Shown piece after piece: positions 8,551-16,831 of a stretch of DNA of 41,375 bases (its first letter is position 1; the number at the start of each line of letters is the position of its first letter). The position numbers were made by a program, and so were the translations under genes. The stretch comes from Brevibacillus fortis (GTDB lineage Bacteria; Bacillota; Bacilli; Brevibacillales; Brevibacillaceae), in NCBI RefSeq assembly GCF_003013395.1, contig NZ_PXZM01000037.1, forward strand, positions 1 to 41,375. Direction: 5' to 3'. Below the pieces are notes generated by a model, which worked only from the letters and a program-made list of their open reading frames with translations, had not been told where the DNA came from and did no database searches.

Positions 8551-8603
8551 ACTGTTGCAGAAGGTCTATCGTTCTATTAAAAGGTAAATGGGGGTATTTT
8601 GAC

Positions 8604-9368
8604 GTGTTGGCAAAGAGTGCAATCGAATTAGTCAACCGCTGCTACGAGGAGACAAACAAGCTGACATTGTTGTCATTGGAAGAGTTTAAGGAATCCTTTA
8701 TTGCTTTTGTTTTTGGAGATTACCAGGAAGAGTTTATGGTTCAGTATGATCTGGAAGAGTTTTATGAGCATCTGAATCAGCTTCAGTTATCGAATTGCCG
8801 GAGAGATTTTGATCGAGCAGTTGAGGAATGGTACATCACAGAGTATGGAAGCGGGTATAAAGGCGTTAATTATCATGACATTTTGTTTACGCTAGTAAAG
8901 GAAGCAGTCGTTCAATACCAATCTCCAAATCGGATAGCACTCATCCGAGACGTAACCAAGCTCCTTACTATGCCAAATGGATTTCTCGCCCGATGGCAAA
9001 ATGGGCAGATTCGTGAGCGCCCAATCCCTACCTATTTTAAATACTTGATGAAGCTGGGAGTACGTACTCACGAAGATATTGAAACGTTGGTAGATATGTG
9101 GTTGGTAGAGTACCCAAACGCATTTAATAAGAAGCAGCAGGAGCTATTTGCCAATCCACCGAGAAGAGGAAGACCTAACAACGTCGAGCTCGCTCTGTTA
9201 ATAGAGCTAGCCATGAAAGTGAGACCAGAAATGACAGCTCAGGAACGGGAGCGACTGCGCAAAATATACTATTATCATCGCAAATCCCTCACTGTTCGAG
9301 AGATGGTTGAGAAATTTGAGAAATACATTGCCAGTAAAAATAAATCAAATGATTCCCAGGTGGGATAA
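8604..9368 (+). CDS. Unrecognised helical protein
   Basis: This 254-residue soluble protein has no signal peptide or membrane helix. It is rich in acidic and aromatic residues in the first 120 positions (many Glu-Glu, Phe and Tyr pairs) and ends in a basic tail with RRGRP at about residues 192-196. The composition suggests an all-helical fold. A GTG start with GGGGG 9 nt upstream is used. It ends 2 nt before the first pseudo-ATPase of locus 2, so it is probably part of that operon. I do not recognise a family. Confidence 0.65.
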   Translation: MLAKSAIELVNRCYEETNKLTLLSLEEFKESFIAFVFGDYQEEFMVQYDLEEFYEHLNQLQLSNCRRDFDRAVEEWYITEYGSGYKGVNYHDILFTLVKEAVVQYQSPNRIALIRDVTKLLTMPNGFLARWQNGQIRERPIPTYFKYLMKLGVRTHEDIETLVDMWLVEYPNAFNKKQQELFANPPRRGRPNNVELALLIELAMKVRPEMTAQERERLRKIYYYHRKSLTVREMVEKFEKYIASKNKSNDSQVG

Positions 9369-9370
9369 TC

Positions 9371-10246
9371 ATGTTTCACCAAATGAGTCGCTTTGTCTCC
9401 AGGTTCCGTGATTTGGAGCAGCAGGAGGTTTCACAGTCTATTGAGGAAGAGCGGCAATGGAGAGTACTGAAAGAAAAGCTTGCTTCGCCACAAATAGTTG
9501 AGCAACAGGAGTTATATCAGCGTAAATGTATTGCCGTTATGAGTTTGTACGCACAGGCTGGAGCTAGTTTTCTTGCAAGTAACCTAGCGTATGCTTGGTC
9601 AGGAAAAGGCATTCCTGTCACCCTTTGCGAGTTACCCAAAGTGACTTCCTATTATTATTTTGCACTTGATTTTGAACGTAGAGTTCGACAACAAGTAAGA
9701 GAGTCTCCTACACCATCGCTCCTCATGCAGAATAACCATCTTCGCATCCAGATAGAATCCCCAGCACAACTTCAGCACGAATCTTCTCAAACAGATACAG
9801 CCAACTGGTTACTACGGATTTGTAAGGATAGTCCCATAGTTGTCATTGATGTTTCTTCCAACTGGAATGATATCCACTCCAAACAAATTTTTGAGCATGC
9901 CGACGAAATATGGGTAGTATTTGATGCAGATTTGGCTAGGCTTACCCGTTTGTTCCTGGTAGATCCAGCCCCTGCATGGTGGAAGACAGAAAGAAGAAAA
10001 ATAAAAATGATAGCAAACAAGTGGAATAGCCAATTATCTCGGACAAGCATCCTGAAAAAAGTAGAAGGAACGCTCTCCCTGTGGGATCAGTATGGAGCTA
10101 CACAGGTAACAGACTTGATTCCGTTGATGGATGGAGAGAAAACAGCAATGGCAAGCGCCAAAGCCAATCTACTATTGGAGCTTTTCCCAGAGGAAGAGAG
10201 TGAGTTTCAGTCATTAATTCATTCTTATAAAGGAAGGATGTTATGA
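9371..10246 (+). CDS. TadZ/ParA-like pseudo-ATPase (locus 2, first copy)
   Basis: This 291-residue protein has the layout of a ParA/TadZ fold: a beta strand CIAVMSLY (53-60), a loop AQAGASFLAS at the Walker A position (61-70), an NLAYAWSGKG helix, and a later VVIDVSS strand with the usual Asp. The Walker A loop lacks both the deviant lysine and the catalytic Gly-Lys-Thr, so ATP binding is doubtful. The N-terminal 50 residues are Gln/Glu rich and may be a coiled linker. Its stop overlaps the CpaB-like gene (ATGA type). TadZ-like function in locating the machine is inferred from position. Confidence 0.65.
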   Translation: MFHQMSRFVSRFRDLEQQEVSQSIEEERQWRVLKEKLASPQIVEQQELYQRKCIAVMSLYAQAGASFLASNLAYAWSGKGIPVTLCELPKVTSYYYFALDFERRVRQQVRESPTPSLLMQNNHLRIQIESPAQLQHESSQTDTANWLLRICKDSPIVVIDVSSNWNDIHSKQIFEHADEIWVVFDADLARLTRLFLVDPAPAWWKTERRKIKMIANKWNSQLSRTSILKKVEGTLSLWDQYGATQVTDLIPLMDGEKTAMASAKANLLLELFPEEESEFQSLIHSYKGRML

Positions 10247-11031
10247 AGAAGCAAACATTGCTTGTCATTTGCTTGATTTCGTTTTTGCTGGCGGGGTCGT
10301 CCTTTTATGCAGCGACTCAATATATCGATGCGATGGCTGCAGAAAAGCTGTTTGCCCCAGTTGTAAAGGTAGCAGCAGGGAAAGAAATATCAGCCTTCGA
10401 GCCGATTACACAAGATGATGTGATATTGGTACAGGAGGAGGTAGATGAAATTCTTCCTGGTTCAGCGCGTGATTTGGATACCGTTCTGGGGAAAAGGAGT
10501 ACGCAGACTATATATGAAGGCGAGCAATTATTAGTGGAAAAGCTGACAGATTCGCAGCTTTTACCGGAAAAAGGGGAGGCGCGTTACGAGTTCCCTCTAC
10601 TATCCATTCACCCTTTAACGGAATTACGCAAAGGCGATCATGTGAAAATTTGGGTCAAATACAAGAGTCTCTCAGAACTGCAGGACTATCCTGCACCATT
10701 GCATTTTCGAAAAACAAACGATACGGCAGATTTGTTATTTGAAAGTCAGCTTGCAAGCGTGAGGGACAGTAATGGTATCGAGATATATACACTAAAGCCG
10801 AGCTTGTTGCCATCGCCTGATCAGATGAATTCCATCTTTCATGGATCACGAGAAAAGCCGTTGCAGAATGGCGAAAAACGATATCGCGACTACCGAGTTC
10901 AGCCAACAGCACTACCTGCTTTTATCGGCTTTAATTTGACAGACGAGGAATATGTGATAGTAAGCGAGGCAATGTCATATGGGATGCTTCAGGTAGGTCA
11001 TATCATGGGTTCAAAGGAGCAAGCGTCATGA
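10243..11031 (+). CDS. CpaB-like SAF-domain protein (locus 2)
   Basis: This 262-residue protein has an N-terminal membrane helix (about 4-24) followed by an SAF-type segment (APVVKVAAGKEISAFEPI, about 38-55, then DDV). A second extracytoplasmic region with LRKGDHVKIWVKY (about 127-139) corresponds to the RcpC/CpaB domain. It is the counterpart of the first gene of locus 1, but the two are so different that only the architecture matches. It overlaps the genes on both sides by 4 nt, showing tight translational coupling. Confidence 0.75.
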   Translation: MKKQTLLVICLISFLLAGSSFYAATQYIDAMAAEKLFAPVVKVAAGKEISAFEPITQDDVILVQEEVDEILPGSARDLDTVLGKRSTQTIYEGEQLLVEKLTDSQLLPEKGEARYEFPLLSIHPLTELRKGDHVKIWVKYKSLSELQDYPAPLHFRKTNDTADLLFESQLASVRDSNGIEIYTLKPSLLPSPDQMNSIFHGSREKPLQNGEKRYRDYRVQPTALPAFIGFNLTDEEYVIVSEAMSYGMLQVGHIMGSKEQAS

Positions 11032-12146
11032 AAATATTAGTTTGTTATCCGATGAAGTCACTCGCCAAGACGTATATGCCTGCGCACAGTGATGTGCTGG
11101 TAGCAGAGTCGGCGGAGGAGTTTTCACGGCTTGTGCAGCTTTATATGCCAGAAGCTGTCGTGATCTTTTCCGAAATGTTCAACTCTCCCGTATGGGAATG
11201 GCTTCCAGCCTTGAAAGCACAACTCCCGACAAACTCACCGTTAATCATTGTTCCTCTGTATCGGGATGAGAAAATGATTGAGAAGGTAGCAGAGGAGTCC
11301 GGGCTAGAGCATGTATACCTGTTATCAGCCCATTTATCACAAGAAGAAATACGCCATCAAATCAGTCTGATTCTAGGCTTCGTGCAAGAGTGCGCAGATA
11401 TCGGATCGTCAAAAGAAAAGGGGCTTGTTTACGCTTTAATGAGCTACGGAGCTTCTGGCATTACTACCTTTTGCATTAATTATCCTGTCATGCTAGCGAG
11501 GCAGCATCCTGAAAAGCGAATTGTCGTACTTGATATGAATGACGCTAAGCCGGATCTAACACGTTTCTTCAAACTCCAACAACATCAATTATCTTTATTT
11601 CGTCCCGACTTTATCGATATACAAACAACTGCCAAGCGTAATTGGAGCAATGTCTGCAAACAGAGCGCGCACTTGCCTAATCTGTATTACGCACATGCAG
11701 CTAGCAAATGGAAAAGCTCAGAATTAAGCAATCTAATTAATGTATTTCGCATGCAATTTGACTATGTATACGTCGATTGGGGTTACTGCTTTCCTGAGTC
11801 CGAGACTCTACAACGGCTGCTCCATACCGTTGACCGCAATCTATTATTCGTGAGGGCTGATCCCTTTAGTATCGATAGTGCCAGAGAGTGGCTTCATAAA
11901 TGGAGAGAAAAAGGAGTGAAATGCGAGGTTCTGCTCAGTCATTTAGATCCTGGGCAACCCTTTCGAATAGGGGAGGATGTTTCTGTCTACGGTGTGGTAC
12001 CACGCATTTCGGAGAGCAGGCTCATGCAATCTCATCAGAGCTGCAGTGTATTAATAGAGGAGCTTTTTCCTCCCAAATCGTACATCAGCAGTTTGAAGGA
12101 AATTGCTAAGGCACAATATATGGATAAAAGTGCGGTGTTTTGCTGA
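11028..12146 (+). CDS. CpaE/TadZ-like pseudo-ATPase (locus 2, second copy)
   Basis: This 372-residue protein has an N-terminal receiver-like region (1-115, beta strands at LVCYP, AVVIFSE and PLIIVPLY). A ParA-like domain follows, whose Walker A position reads SYGASGITTF (139-148). The lysine of the Gly-Lys-Thr motif is isoleucine, so it probably does not hydrolyse ATP. The following strand RIVVLDMND keeps the Asp. Two receiver aspartates are also missing. It sits exactly where locus 1 has cpaE, between CpaB and TadA, so I call it a degenerate TadZ. The next gene's ATG overlaps its TGA stop. Confidence 0.7.
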   Translation: MKILVCYPMKSLAKTYMPAHSDVLVAESAEEFSRLVQLYMPEAVVIFSEMFNSPVWEWLPALKAQLPTNSPLIIVPLYRDEKMIEKVAEESGLEHVYLLSAHLSQEEIRHQISLILGFVQECADIGSSKEKGLVYALMSYGASGITTFCINYPVMLARQHPEKRIVVLDMNDAKPDLTRFFKLQQHQLSLFRPDFIDIQTTAKRNWSNVCKQSAHLPNLYYAHAASKWKSSELSNLINVFRMQFDYVYVDWGYCFPESETLQRLLHTVDRNLLFVRADPFSIDSAREWLHKWREKGVKCEVLLSHLDPGQPFRIGEDVSVYGVVPRISESRLMQSHQSCSVLIEELFPPKSYISSLKEIAKAQYMDKSAVFC

Positions 12147-13498
12147 TGAGAGGGATAGAACTAGAACATCGGGTTAGACCGGATATCCAAACCATCGAGG
12201 ATATTAAACAAGCAGCAAGAGATTATTTAAATCATTTTGGCAAAACGCGAGAAGAGAAGCTAGAGATGCAACGAATTCTCGCTTTGGCAGAACAGGGAGA
12301 TCGTGATAGTCACAATCATATTATTCTTCGCTTACAGCATTATTTTGAGGAAGTCCTCCAACGACCAGTAACCGAACAAATTTTGCCGTATGTCAACGGT
12401 TACGAAGGTCTCACCTTTTCTACATACGGATGGGGCATACTCGATGCTGTTCTCCATTTGTCTCCGTGGGTAGAGGAAGTGCGGATTTCTGCAAACCGCA
12501 ACATTGCGTACCTGGAGCAAGGGGTCAAAAAATTTCTCTCTTACACACCAAGCTGGAAAGAGGTTGAGACTCTTCAACAAAAGCTGACCAATACAGCGGG
12601 TCTTTCTTTTAACGAGAAAAAACCTAGATTGAGCGGATACTTACATTCACTAAAAGCGAGACTGACCATGTTCACTTTCCCCTATTCCAGAGTACCAACC
12701 ATTCTGGTTAGACGATTTACAACGCCCGCTTTTTCACTCGATCAGCTCCGTACACAGCAACAGCCGGCCTTCGATGAAAGAATTCAATGGCTAATGGAAC
12801 AGCAAGTGTACGGACGCAGCAATGTGCTGGTTATTGGACCGATGGCTGCAGGGAAAACAACGCTAATGATGTGTATGCTGAAGCTAAAGGATCCTCGGAC
12901 AGAATATATCACGATTTTTGAGAGTGAACACGAGATGCGATTTGGTGATATTTGGCCAGGTGAAGTGATTGAACTCCAAAACGTGGAGGAAATCGGCATT
13001 GAATTAGGGCATTGCTTCAAAGATATGTACCGATCAACCGCAAATACGATTTTGATTGGAGAAATTCGCGAGCCTTTAGAAGCGTACCATTTTATCAATG
13101 CTGGAATCAGAGGGACAGACGCTACGATCGGAGCGATGCACGAACGATTTGCTCATAGAGCTTTACATGATTTGACTGATCTTGTCTATCAATACGGAGG
13201 GCGGAGTGTCGAGTTGACCCAGGAGCGGATTAGCAGGGCAGTCAATTTTGTCAATTCGCTTACGTACCGCAACAACGGTCACCGTTTTATTGATGCCATT
13301 CATACAACAGAGTGGAATTCATCTTTTAACCGAGTCGAATCTATTCCCCTCGTAGGTCGCAACATGCAGACGGGAGTTTATGAATGGACGGGAAATCATC
13401 TGAGCCCACATTTAGTTGAATACATGTGTTACGTCGGTAAAGCAGACATTGAAGTGTTGAAAGAGCTACGTCTTACCGATATAGGCAGGCAGCTATGA
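12146..13498 (+). CDS. TadA/CpaF-like secretion ATPase (locus 2)
   Basis: This 450-residue motor ATPase diverges from the locus 1 copy. Walker A is GPMAAGKTT (231-239) rather than GGTGSGKT, and Walker B is TILIGEIREP (301-310). The histidine box is shortened to ATIGAMHERF (327-336) in place of TAHANSP. The catalytic residues are therefore retained. ATG 12146 overlaps the previous stop (TGATG), and the nearby ribosome site is poor, implying coupled translation. It is followed by the two platform proteins in tad order. Confidence 0.82.
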   Translation: MRGIELEHRVRPDIQTIEDIKQAARDYLNHFGKTREEKLEMQRILALAEQGDRDSHNHIILRLQHYFEEVLQRPVTEQILPYVNGYEGLTFSTYGWGILDAVLHLSPWVEEVRISANRNIAYLEQGVKKFLSYTPSWKEVETLQQKLTNTAGLSFNEKKPRLSGYLHSLKARLTMFTFPYSRVPTILVRRFTTPAFSLDQLRTQQQPAFDERIQWLMEQQVYGRSNVLVIGPMAAGKTTLMMCMLKLKDPRTEYITIFESEHEMRFGDIWPGEVIELQNVEEIGIELGHCFKDMYRSTANTILIGEIREPLEAYHFINAGIRGTDATIGAMHERFAHRALHDLTDLVYQYGGRSVELTQERISRAVNFVNSLTYRNNGHRFIDAIHTTEWNSSFNRVESIPLVGRNMQTGVYEWTGNHLSPHLVEYMCYVGKADIEVLKELRLTDIGRQL

Positions 13499-14394
13499 TT
13501 TACACATTTCTTTTCCCGGTGTTTCTATGTCTTTTCTCAGGCTTTTTGTTTCTCGGCATACACCTGTACAAGGGATGGAGAAGTCCACGTGTATTCTTCC
13601 CGCGTACGGTTGAGGTATGGAGAGAGAAATTTTTAAGGCATTCTACCCGGCGCTTGATGTATGAACGCTTTGAGCGTTGGTGTCTAATCGTGGGAGGTAC
13701 ACCAGAAGGGTACTTGATACTATCCATGACTGGCGGGATAGCGGGATTTATCTCGGGCATTTTGCTAGGAAATATGATTGTATCATTGTCGCTTTTTCTC
13801 TTATTCCTCTTGCTGCCAACACTGATTCTATACGCACGCTATACAGTACAAATGAATAAAAAAATCAGCTCATTCTGTCGTTTCGTAGAGTTGTTTGCCC
13901 GTTATTATAACAGTCGCAAAAACATCGTCCTTACCTTTCGCGAAATGATAGAGGAATGCCCCAAAGAGTTATTGCCAGACCTCCTTCTGCTCAATAATAG
14001 CCTTTCGGATGGGGGGAACTCGGTTGCGGCCGTGGAACAGTTTGCGCAGAGACTCGACCATCCATGGGCTTTTGATTTTGCAACGTATATATCCAGTGGT
14101 TTGGAAGGAGAAACAGAAGATATTCAATCACCTCTAAATCGGTTAACGAATGAGATGTTTGTACAACAAGATGAAAAGCATGAGCGTGATAGTGAAATAT
14201 ACTCCATTTGGATCAGCCTGCTTATCGTCATAGCGATTTGCATTTGCTTGATCCCCTACAATCAAGGATTGCTTCAAGATTCCTACCGTCTCTATTTCTA
14301 CACGCCAGATGGACAAGCCATATTAGCGATTGCAGCGACTGTGTGGACATTTTCGATCCTGTTGGCGTTTATTTGGGGAAGGAGATATCGCTAA
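13495..14394 (+). CDS. TadB-like platform protein (locus 2)
   Basis: This 299-residue membrane protein has hydrophobic segments at about 3-22, 78-122 (two helices), 236-254 and 273-295, with a soluble helical domain between. The arrangement matches TadB/T2SF proteins, though I see no strong sequence motif. It overlaps the ATPase stop by 4 nt and its own stop overlaps the next ATG by 1 nt. The assignment depends on topology and position. Confidence 0.72.
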   Translation: MIYTFLFPVFLCLFSGFLFLGIHLYKGWRSPRVFFPRTVEVWREKFLRHSTRRLMYERFERWCLIVGGTPEGYLILSMTGGIAGFISGILLGNMIVSLSLFLLFLLLPTLILYARYTVQMNKKISSFCRFVELFARYYNSRKNIVLTFREMIEECPKELLPDLLLLNNSLSDGGNSVAAVEQFAQRLDHPWAFDFATYISSGLEGETEDIQSPLNRLTNEMFVQQDEKHERDSEIYSIWISLLIVIAICICLIPYNQGLLQDSYRLYFYTPDGQAILAIAATVWTFSILLAFIWGRRYR

Positions 14395-15233
14395 TGCCAA
14401 TGCTAATCATGTATACCTACCTTGGACTAGGTGCTCTATTTGTTTTTAGTGCAACGTTTTTGATCGGGAAGTATTTGTTTCACAAGCAAAAGCCTAAGCT
14501 GTTTGTTTCCGGAGTGTGGTGGGAAAAGTGGGAGCAGGCACTCAAGCCAGACGAAGACGACAAATGGGAGCAGTTACTATCACGAGCAGGAAGGCCTTTT
14601 GGATGGGGAAAACCGGAGTGGGTGTTTCTGCAATTGTTGACTGGAAGTACCGTTTGCATCCTGATTCTTATGTGGGTCGTCGTGAGTCGAATGGAATCAT
14701 TTCCACTTCTGTCGATGTGCCTGGCATCTGCAGGGAGTTATATGCTTCCTTATATGGGCTTGAAGATGTGGGCAAATCACAGGGAAGACATGCTGAGCAC
14801 AGATATCGCCAGATTTATCAATCGCTATGTAACCCTTCTAGAAAATCAGGTGCCCATTTATAATGCCATGGTCAAGGCAGCAAGACCGACTAGAAAGCTA
14901 AAGGAGTATATCCCTACTTTATCTGAGTGGAACAGAGACGCTAATGAAGCACTTGAGAGCTTTAAACGCAAAATTGGCGTCGACGACGGAATTATTCTCG
15001 TATCGAGTATGCGTACAATTGAGACGCTGAGCGAAGGACAAGTAAGTGCTACTATGCAACGAATGGAGTGGGCTGTGGATCATCGCCGAATGTTTCGTCA
15101 TCGAAAAAAGATAAAGTCTTTGGGGATCGGCTACACCGTCATTGTCTACCCGGCATTTTACATGGGGTTATTGGTGGCCATGTTTCCTTGGTATAAGCTG
15201 CTTACAGAAATTCTGGATAAATATTTGACCTGA
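14394..15233 (+). CDS. TadC-like platform protein (locus 2)
   Basis: This 279-residue membrane protein has helices at about 5-25, 80-100, 103-120 and near the C-terminus (245-265). The soluble region carries FINRYVTLLENQVPIYNAM, a T2SF-like stretch. ATG 14394 is chosen since AAGGAGAT stands just upstream; the same frame stays open further back over the previous gene. It completes the core set CpaB-TadZ-TadA-TadB-TadC, collinear with locus 1. Confidence 0.72.
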   Translation: MPMLIMYTYLGLGALFVFSATFLIGKYLFHKQKPKLFVSGVWWEKWEQALKPDEDDKWEQLLSRAGRPFGWGKPEWVFLQLLTGSTVCILILMWVVVSRMESFPLLSMCLASAGSYMLPYMGLKMWANHREDMLSTDIARFINRYVTLLENQVPIYNAMVKAARPTRKLKEYIPTLSEWNRDANEALESFKRKIGVDDGIILVSSMRTIETLSEGQVSATMQRMEWAVDHRRMFRHRKKIKSLGIGYTVIVYPAFYMGLLVAMFPWYKLLTEILDKYLT

Positions 15234-15246
15234 GGAGGAGAAACTC

Positions 15247-15393
15247 GTGACCAAGCTATTATCTATCATCATGTGCATCGTTTTCTCTTTAGGAATAATC
15301 GTTTCCAGCCTGTCCGAAATAAACACATCGGTAGTAAAAGAGGACGGGCTGAGAGATCGAGCAGTTGGGTGGATCGACAAAGCTATACCTTAA
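15247..15393 (+). CDS. Small single-helix membrane protein (locus 2, candidate pilin)
   Basis: This 48-residue protein begins with GTG after a near-perfect GAGGAGG ribosome site. An N-terminal hydrophobic helix (about 4-23) is followed by a short amphipathic charged tail ending WIDKAIP. Its size and position match the Flp pilin of locus 1, which follows tadC there, but there is no Gly-x4-Glu processing motif. Whether it is a filament subunit is inference only. Confidence 0.6.
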   Translation: MTKLLSIIMCIVFSLGIIVSSLSEINTSVVKEDGLRDRAVGWIDKAIP

Positions 15394-15422
15394 ATCATGT
15401 ATGAGCAAAGGGGAAATTCGAG

Positions 15423-15626
15423 ATGTCGAAAATGTTTTTTATATTTTTAGCGTGCGTCATGGTATTAGGGATAGGTGTCAGCAGCTATGGTAATGAGTTA
15501 AGCCCTGCGGCAAACGATTCTGCCGAGAGCATTAACCAATCCATCACATCGCTGAACTACGATACTCGAAATGAAAACATCAACTTCAGGATGCAAAACG
15601 GTACATCCTATACGTCGTCAAAATAA
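15423..15626 (+). CDS. Small exported or membrane-anchored protein (locus 2)
   Basis: This 67-residue protein has an N-terminal hydrophobic segment (4-21) resembling a signal peptide. A polar tail rich in Asn and Ser follows (SAESINQSITSLNY near 33-46). A ribosome site AAAGGGGAAA precedes the ATG. A Ser/Asn-rich mature part of about 45 residues could be a tiny filament subunit or surface peptide. No family recognised and no E5-type prepilin motif. Confidence 0.6.
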   Translation: MSKMFFIFLACVMVLGIGVSSYGNELSPAANDSAESINQSITSLNYDTRNENINFRMQNGTSYTSSK

Positions 15627-15769
15627 TGCTGCACATCCACGTTCTTCTCATCATTTCTATTATGGTAGGAAGCTTGTGCGCGGTCCTTTGGAATCTCCAG
15701 CCAGAAGAGCAGCTTAGACAAACACAACAAGAAAGGGTGTATCGAGCAGCGACAGTCATCTTCCATTAA
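15626..15769 (+). CDS. Small single-helix membrane protein (locus 2)
   Basis: This 47-residue open frame starts at an ATG overlapping the previous TAA stop (TAATG). No ribosome site of its own is evident, so it would rely on termination-reinitiation. A hydrophobic helix (about 5-22) is followed by a Gln/Arg-rich tail (QLRQTQQERVYRAA). It is one of a run of small membrane proteins. It is real if the overlap pattern is meaningful; the evidence is modest. Confidence 0.5.
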   Translation: MLHIHVLLIISIMVGSLCAVLWNLQPEEQLRQTQQERVYRAATVIFH

Positions 15770-15793
15770 AGAGGAGCTGGCGTTTCTAAAACG

Positions 15794-16201
15794 ATGGTTA
15801 AAGCAAAAGTCTTTCTTATTTGTTTATTGGTCCTTCTATTGATCACTTCCGCATTGGGAGCTTATCACTTGTACGCAATGGAAAGGGCGATTGCCCGTGG
15901 AATCTATGCTGACTTACTGGATGATATGCAGGACATCGGGTATTTGGAGCCTACGTTAGCAGATTACTATCTTCTTAAAATGAAAGAACTGGGTTGGGAA
16001 GTGACAGAGGATGCGTTTGCTGGGAGCTGGCCTCGAACCGAGAATGAGCGAGCTCGCAAAGAGCGACAGGAGGCGATTACCTTGTCGGTTATCATCCAGC
16101 CTTCAAAAGTGACCCAATGGCTGCATAAGTTTGTGGAGGGGGATACATCCTTTTCCTTTACGGGAAGCCGTCCTTCCGAATACTTTGATCCAGGGTGGTA
16201 G
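15794..16201 (+). CDS. Membrane-anchored pseudopilin-like protein (locus 2)
   Basis: This 135-residue protein has one N-terminal helix (about 5-27) and a soluble domain of about 105 residues with many charged residues and a Trp-Leu-His pair. The layout is that of TadE-like minor pilins but without a Gly-x4-Glu site. The closest ribosome-like sequence (GAGGAG, 15771-15776) is 17 nt from the ATG, longer than usual. It is separated from its neighbours by 24 and 3 nt. Confidence 0.6.
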   Translation: MVKAKVFLICLLVLLLITSALGAYHLYAMERAIARGIYADLLDDMQDIGYLEPTLADYYLLKMKELGWEVTEDAFAGSWPRTENERARKERQEAITLSVIIQPSKVTQWLHKFVEGDTSFSFTGSRPSEYFDPGW

Positions 16202-16204
16202 CGC

Positions 16205-16357
16205 ATGAATAAAATGATTAGTATTTTGGCTGTAATGGCTATCGTTTTGCCTTTGACGGTAGGTCTGCTTCTCACTGGCCCGCAAAATCTCCTTTCTGCA
16301 TGCACACAGTTTTTCGGTGATTTACTCGCTGAAGTAACGCGTTTTGGTACAGGCTAA
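16205..16357 (+). CDS. Small single-helix membrane protein (locus 2)
   Basis: This 50-residue open frame begins 3 nt after the previous gene and its stop overlaps the next ATG (TAATG). A long hydrophobic stretch (about 4-24) is followed by a short amphipathic tail (FFGDLLAEVTRFG). Size and topology resemble a mini-pilin such as Flp, but no processing motif is present. Confidence 0.55.
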   Translation: MNKMISILAVMAIVLPLTVGLLLTGPQNLLSACTQFFGDLLAEVTRFGTG

Positions 16358-16773
16358 TGGGTCAATTAATCGCTGTGATTCTGAACATTATGGTTATGCT
16401 ACTCGTTCCATTGGGACTTTTACAGGTACATACGGTCGTTCAGGCAAGAAACGAATTATTGGAAGTGAGCGCGGCAGTTACGAAATACGTTAGCAATCAC
16501 GGGGGGACGAGTGAAGCCAACTTGCAACAAGAGGTTCGGGCATTGATCGCTCGGGAGCTGACAGCGAAAAAGTTTTCCGTTCCAGATCAGGAGCTGTCTG
16601 TCAGTGTCAGTCGCACTCGTTCACTTGATCCCGTCATATGGAGCCACGAAGATGAGTTTCTCGTGAAGCTGGCTATTCCATACCCCCGCTTTACCTCATG
16701 GATTCCAATGCCAGCTGACTCCTTGCAAGTCCAAAGAACAGGCACAGTTAACATCATGGACTACGATCTGTAA
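16357..16773 (+). CDS. TadE-like membrane-anchored protein (locus 2)
   Basis: This 138-residue protein has an N-terminal helix (about 4-26) with no basic leader, then a polar domain including NELLEVSAAVTKYVSNHGG and an Arg/Glu-rich helix. Residues 80-138 look like a beta-rich end. TadE-like pseudopilins have this order of helix, amphipathic helix and small beta domain. It overlaps the stop of the 50-residue gene. Family membership is by architecture only. Confidence 0.6.
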   Translation: MGQLIAVILNIMVMLLVPLGLLQVHTVVQARNELLEVSAAVTKYVSNHGGTSEANLQQEVRALIARELTAKKFSVPDQELSVSVSRTRSLDPVIWSHEDEFLVKLAIPYPRFTSWIPMPADSLQVQRTGTVNIMDYDL

Positions 16774-16831
16774 AACTCCCTCCCGTTAGGAGGCTATCGT
16801 TACGGGTATAAACATCTTTTCCATTTCTACG

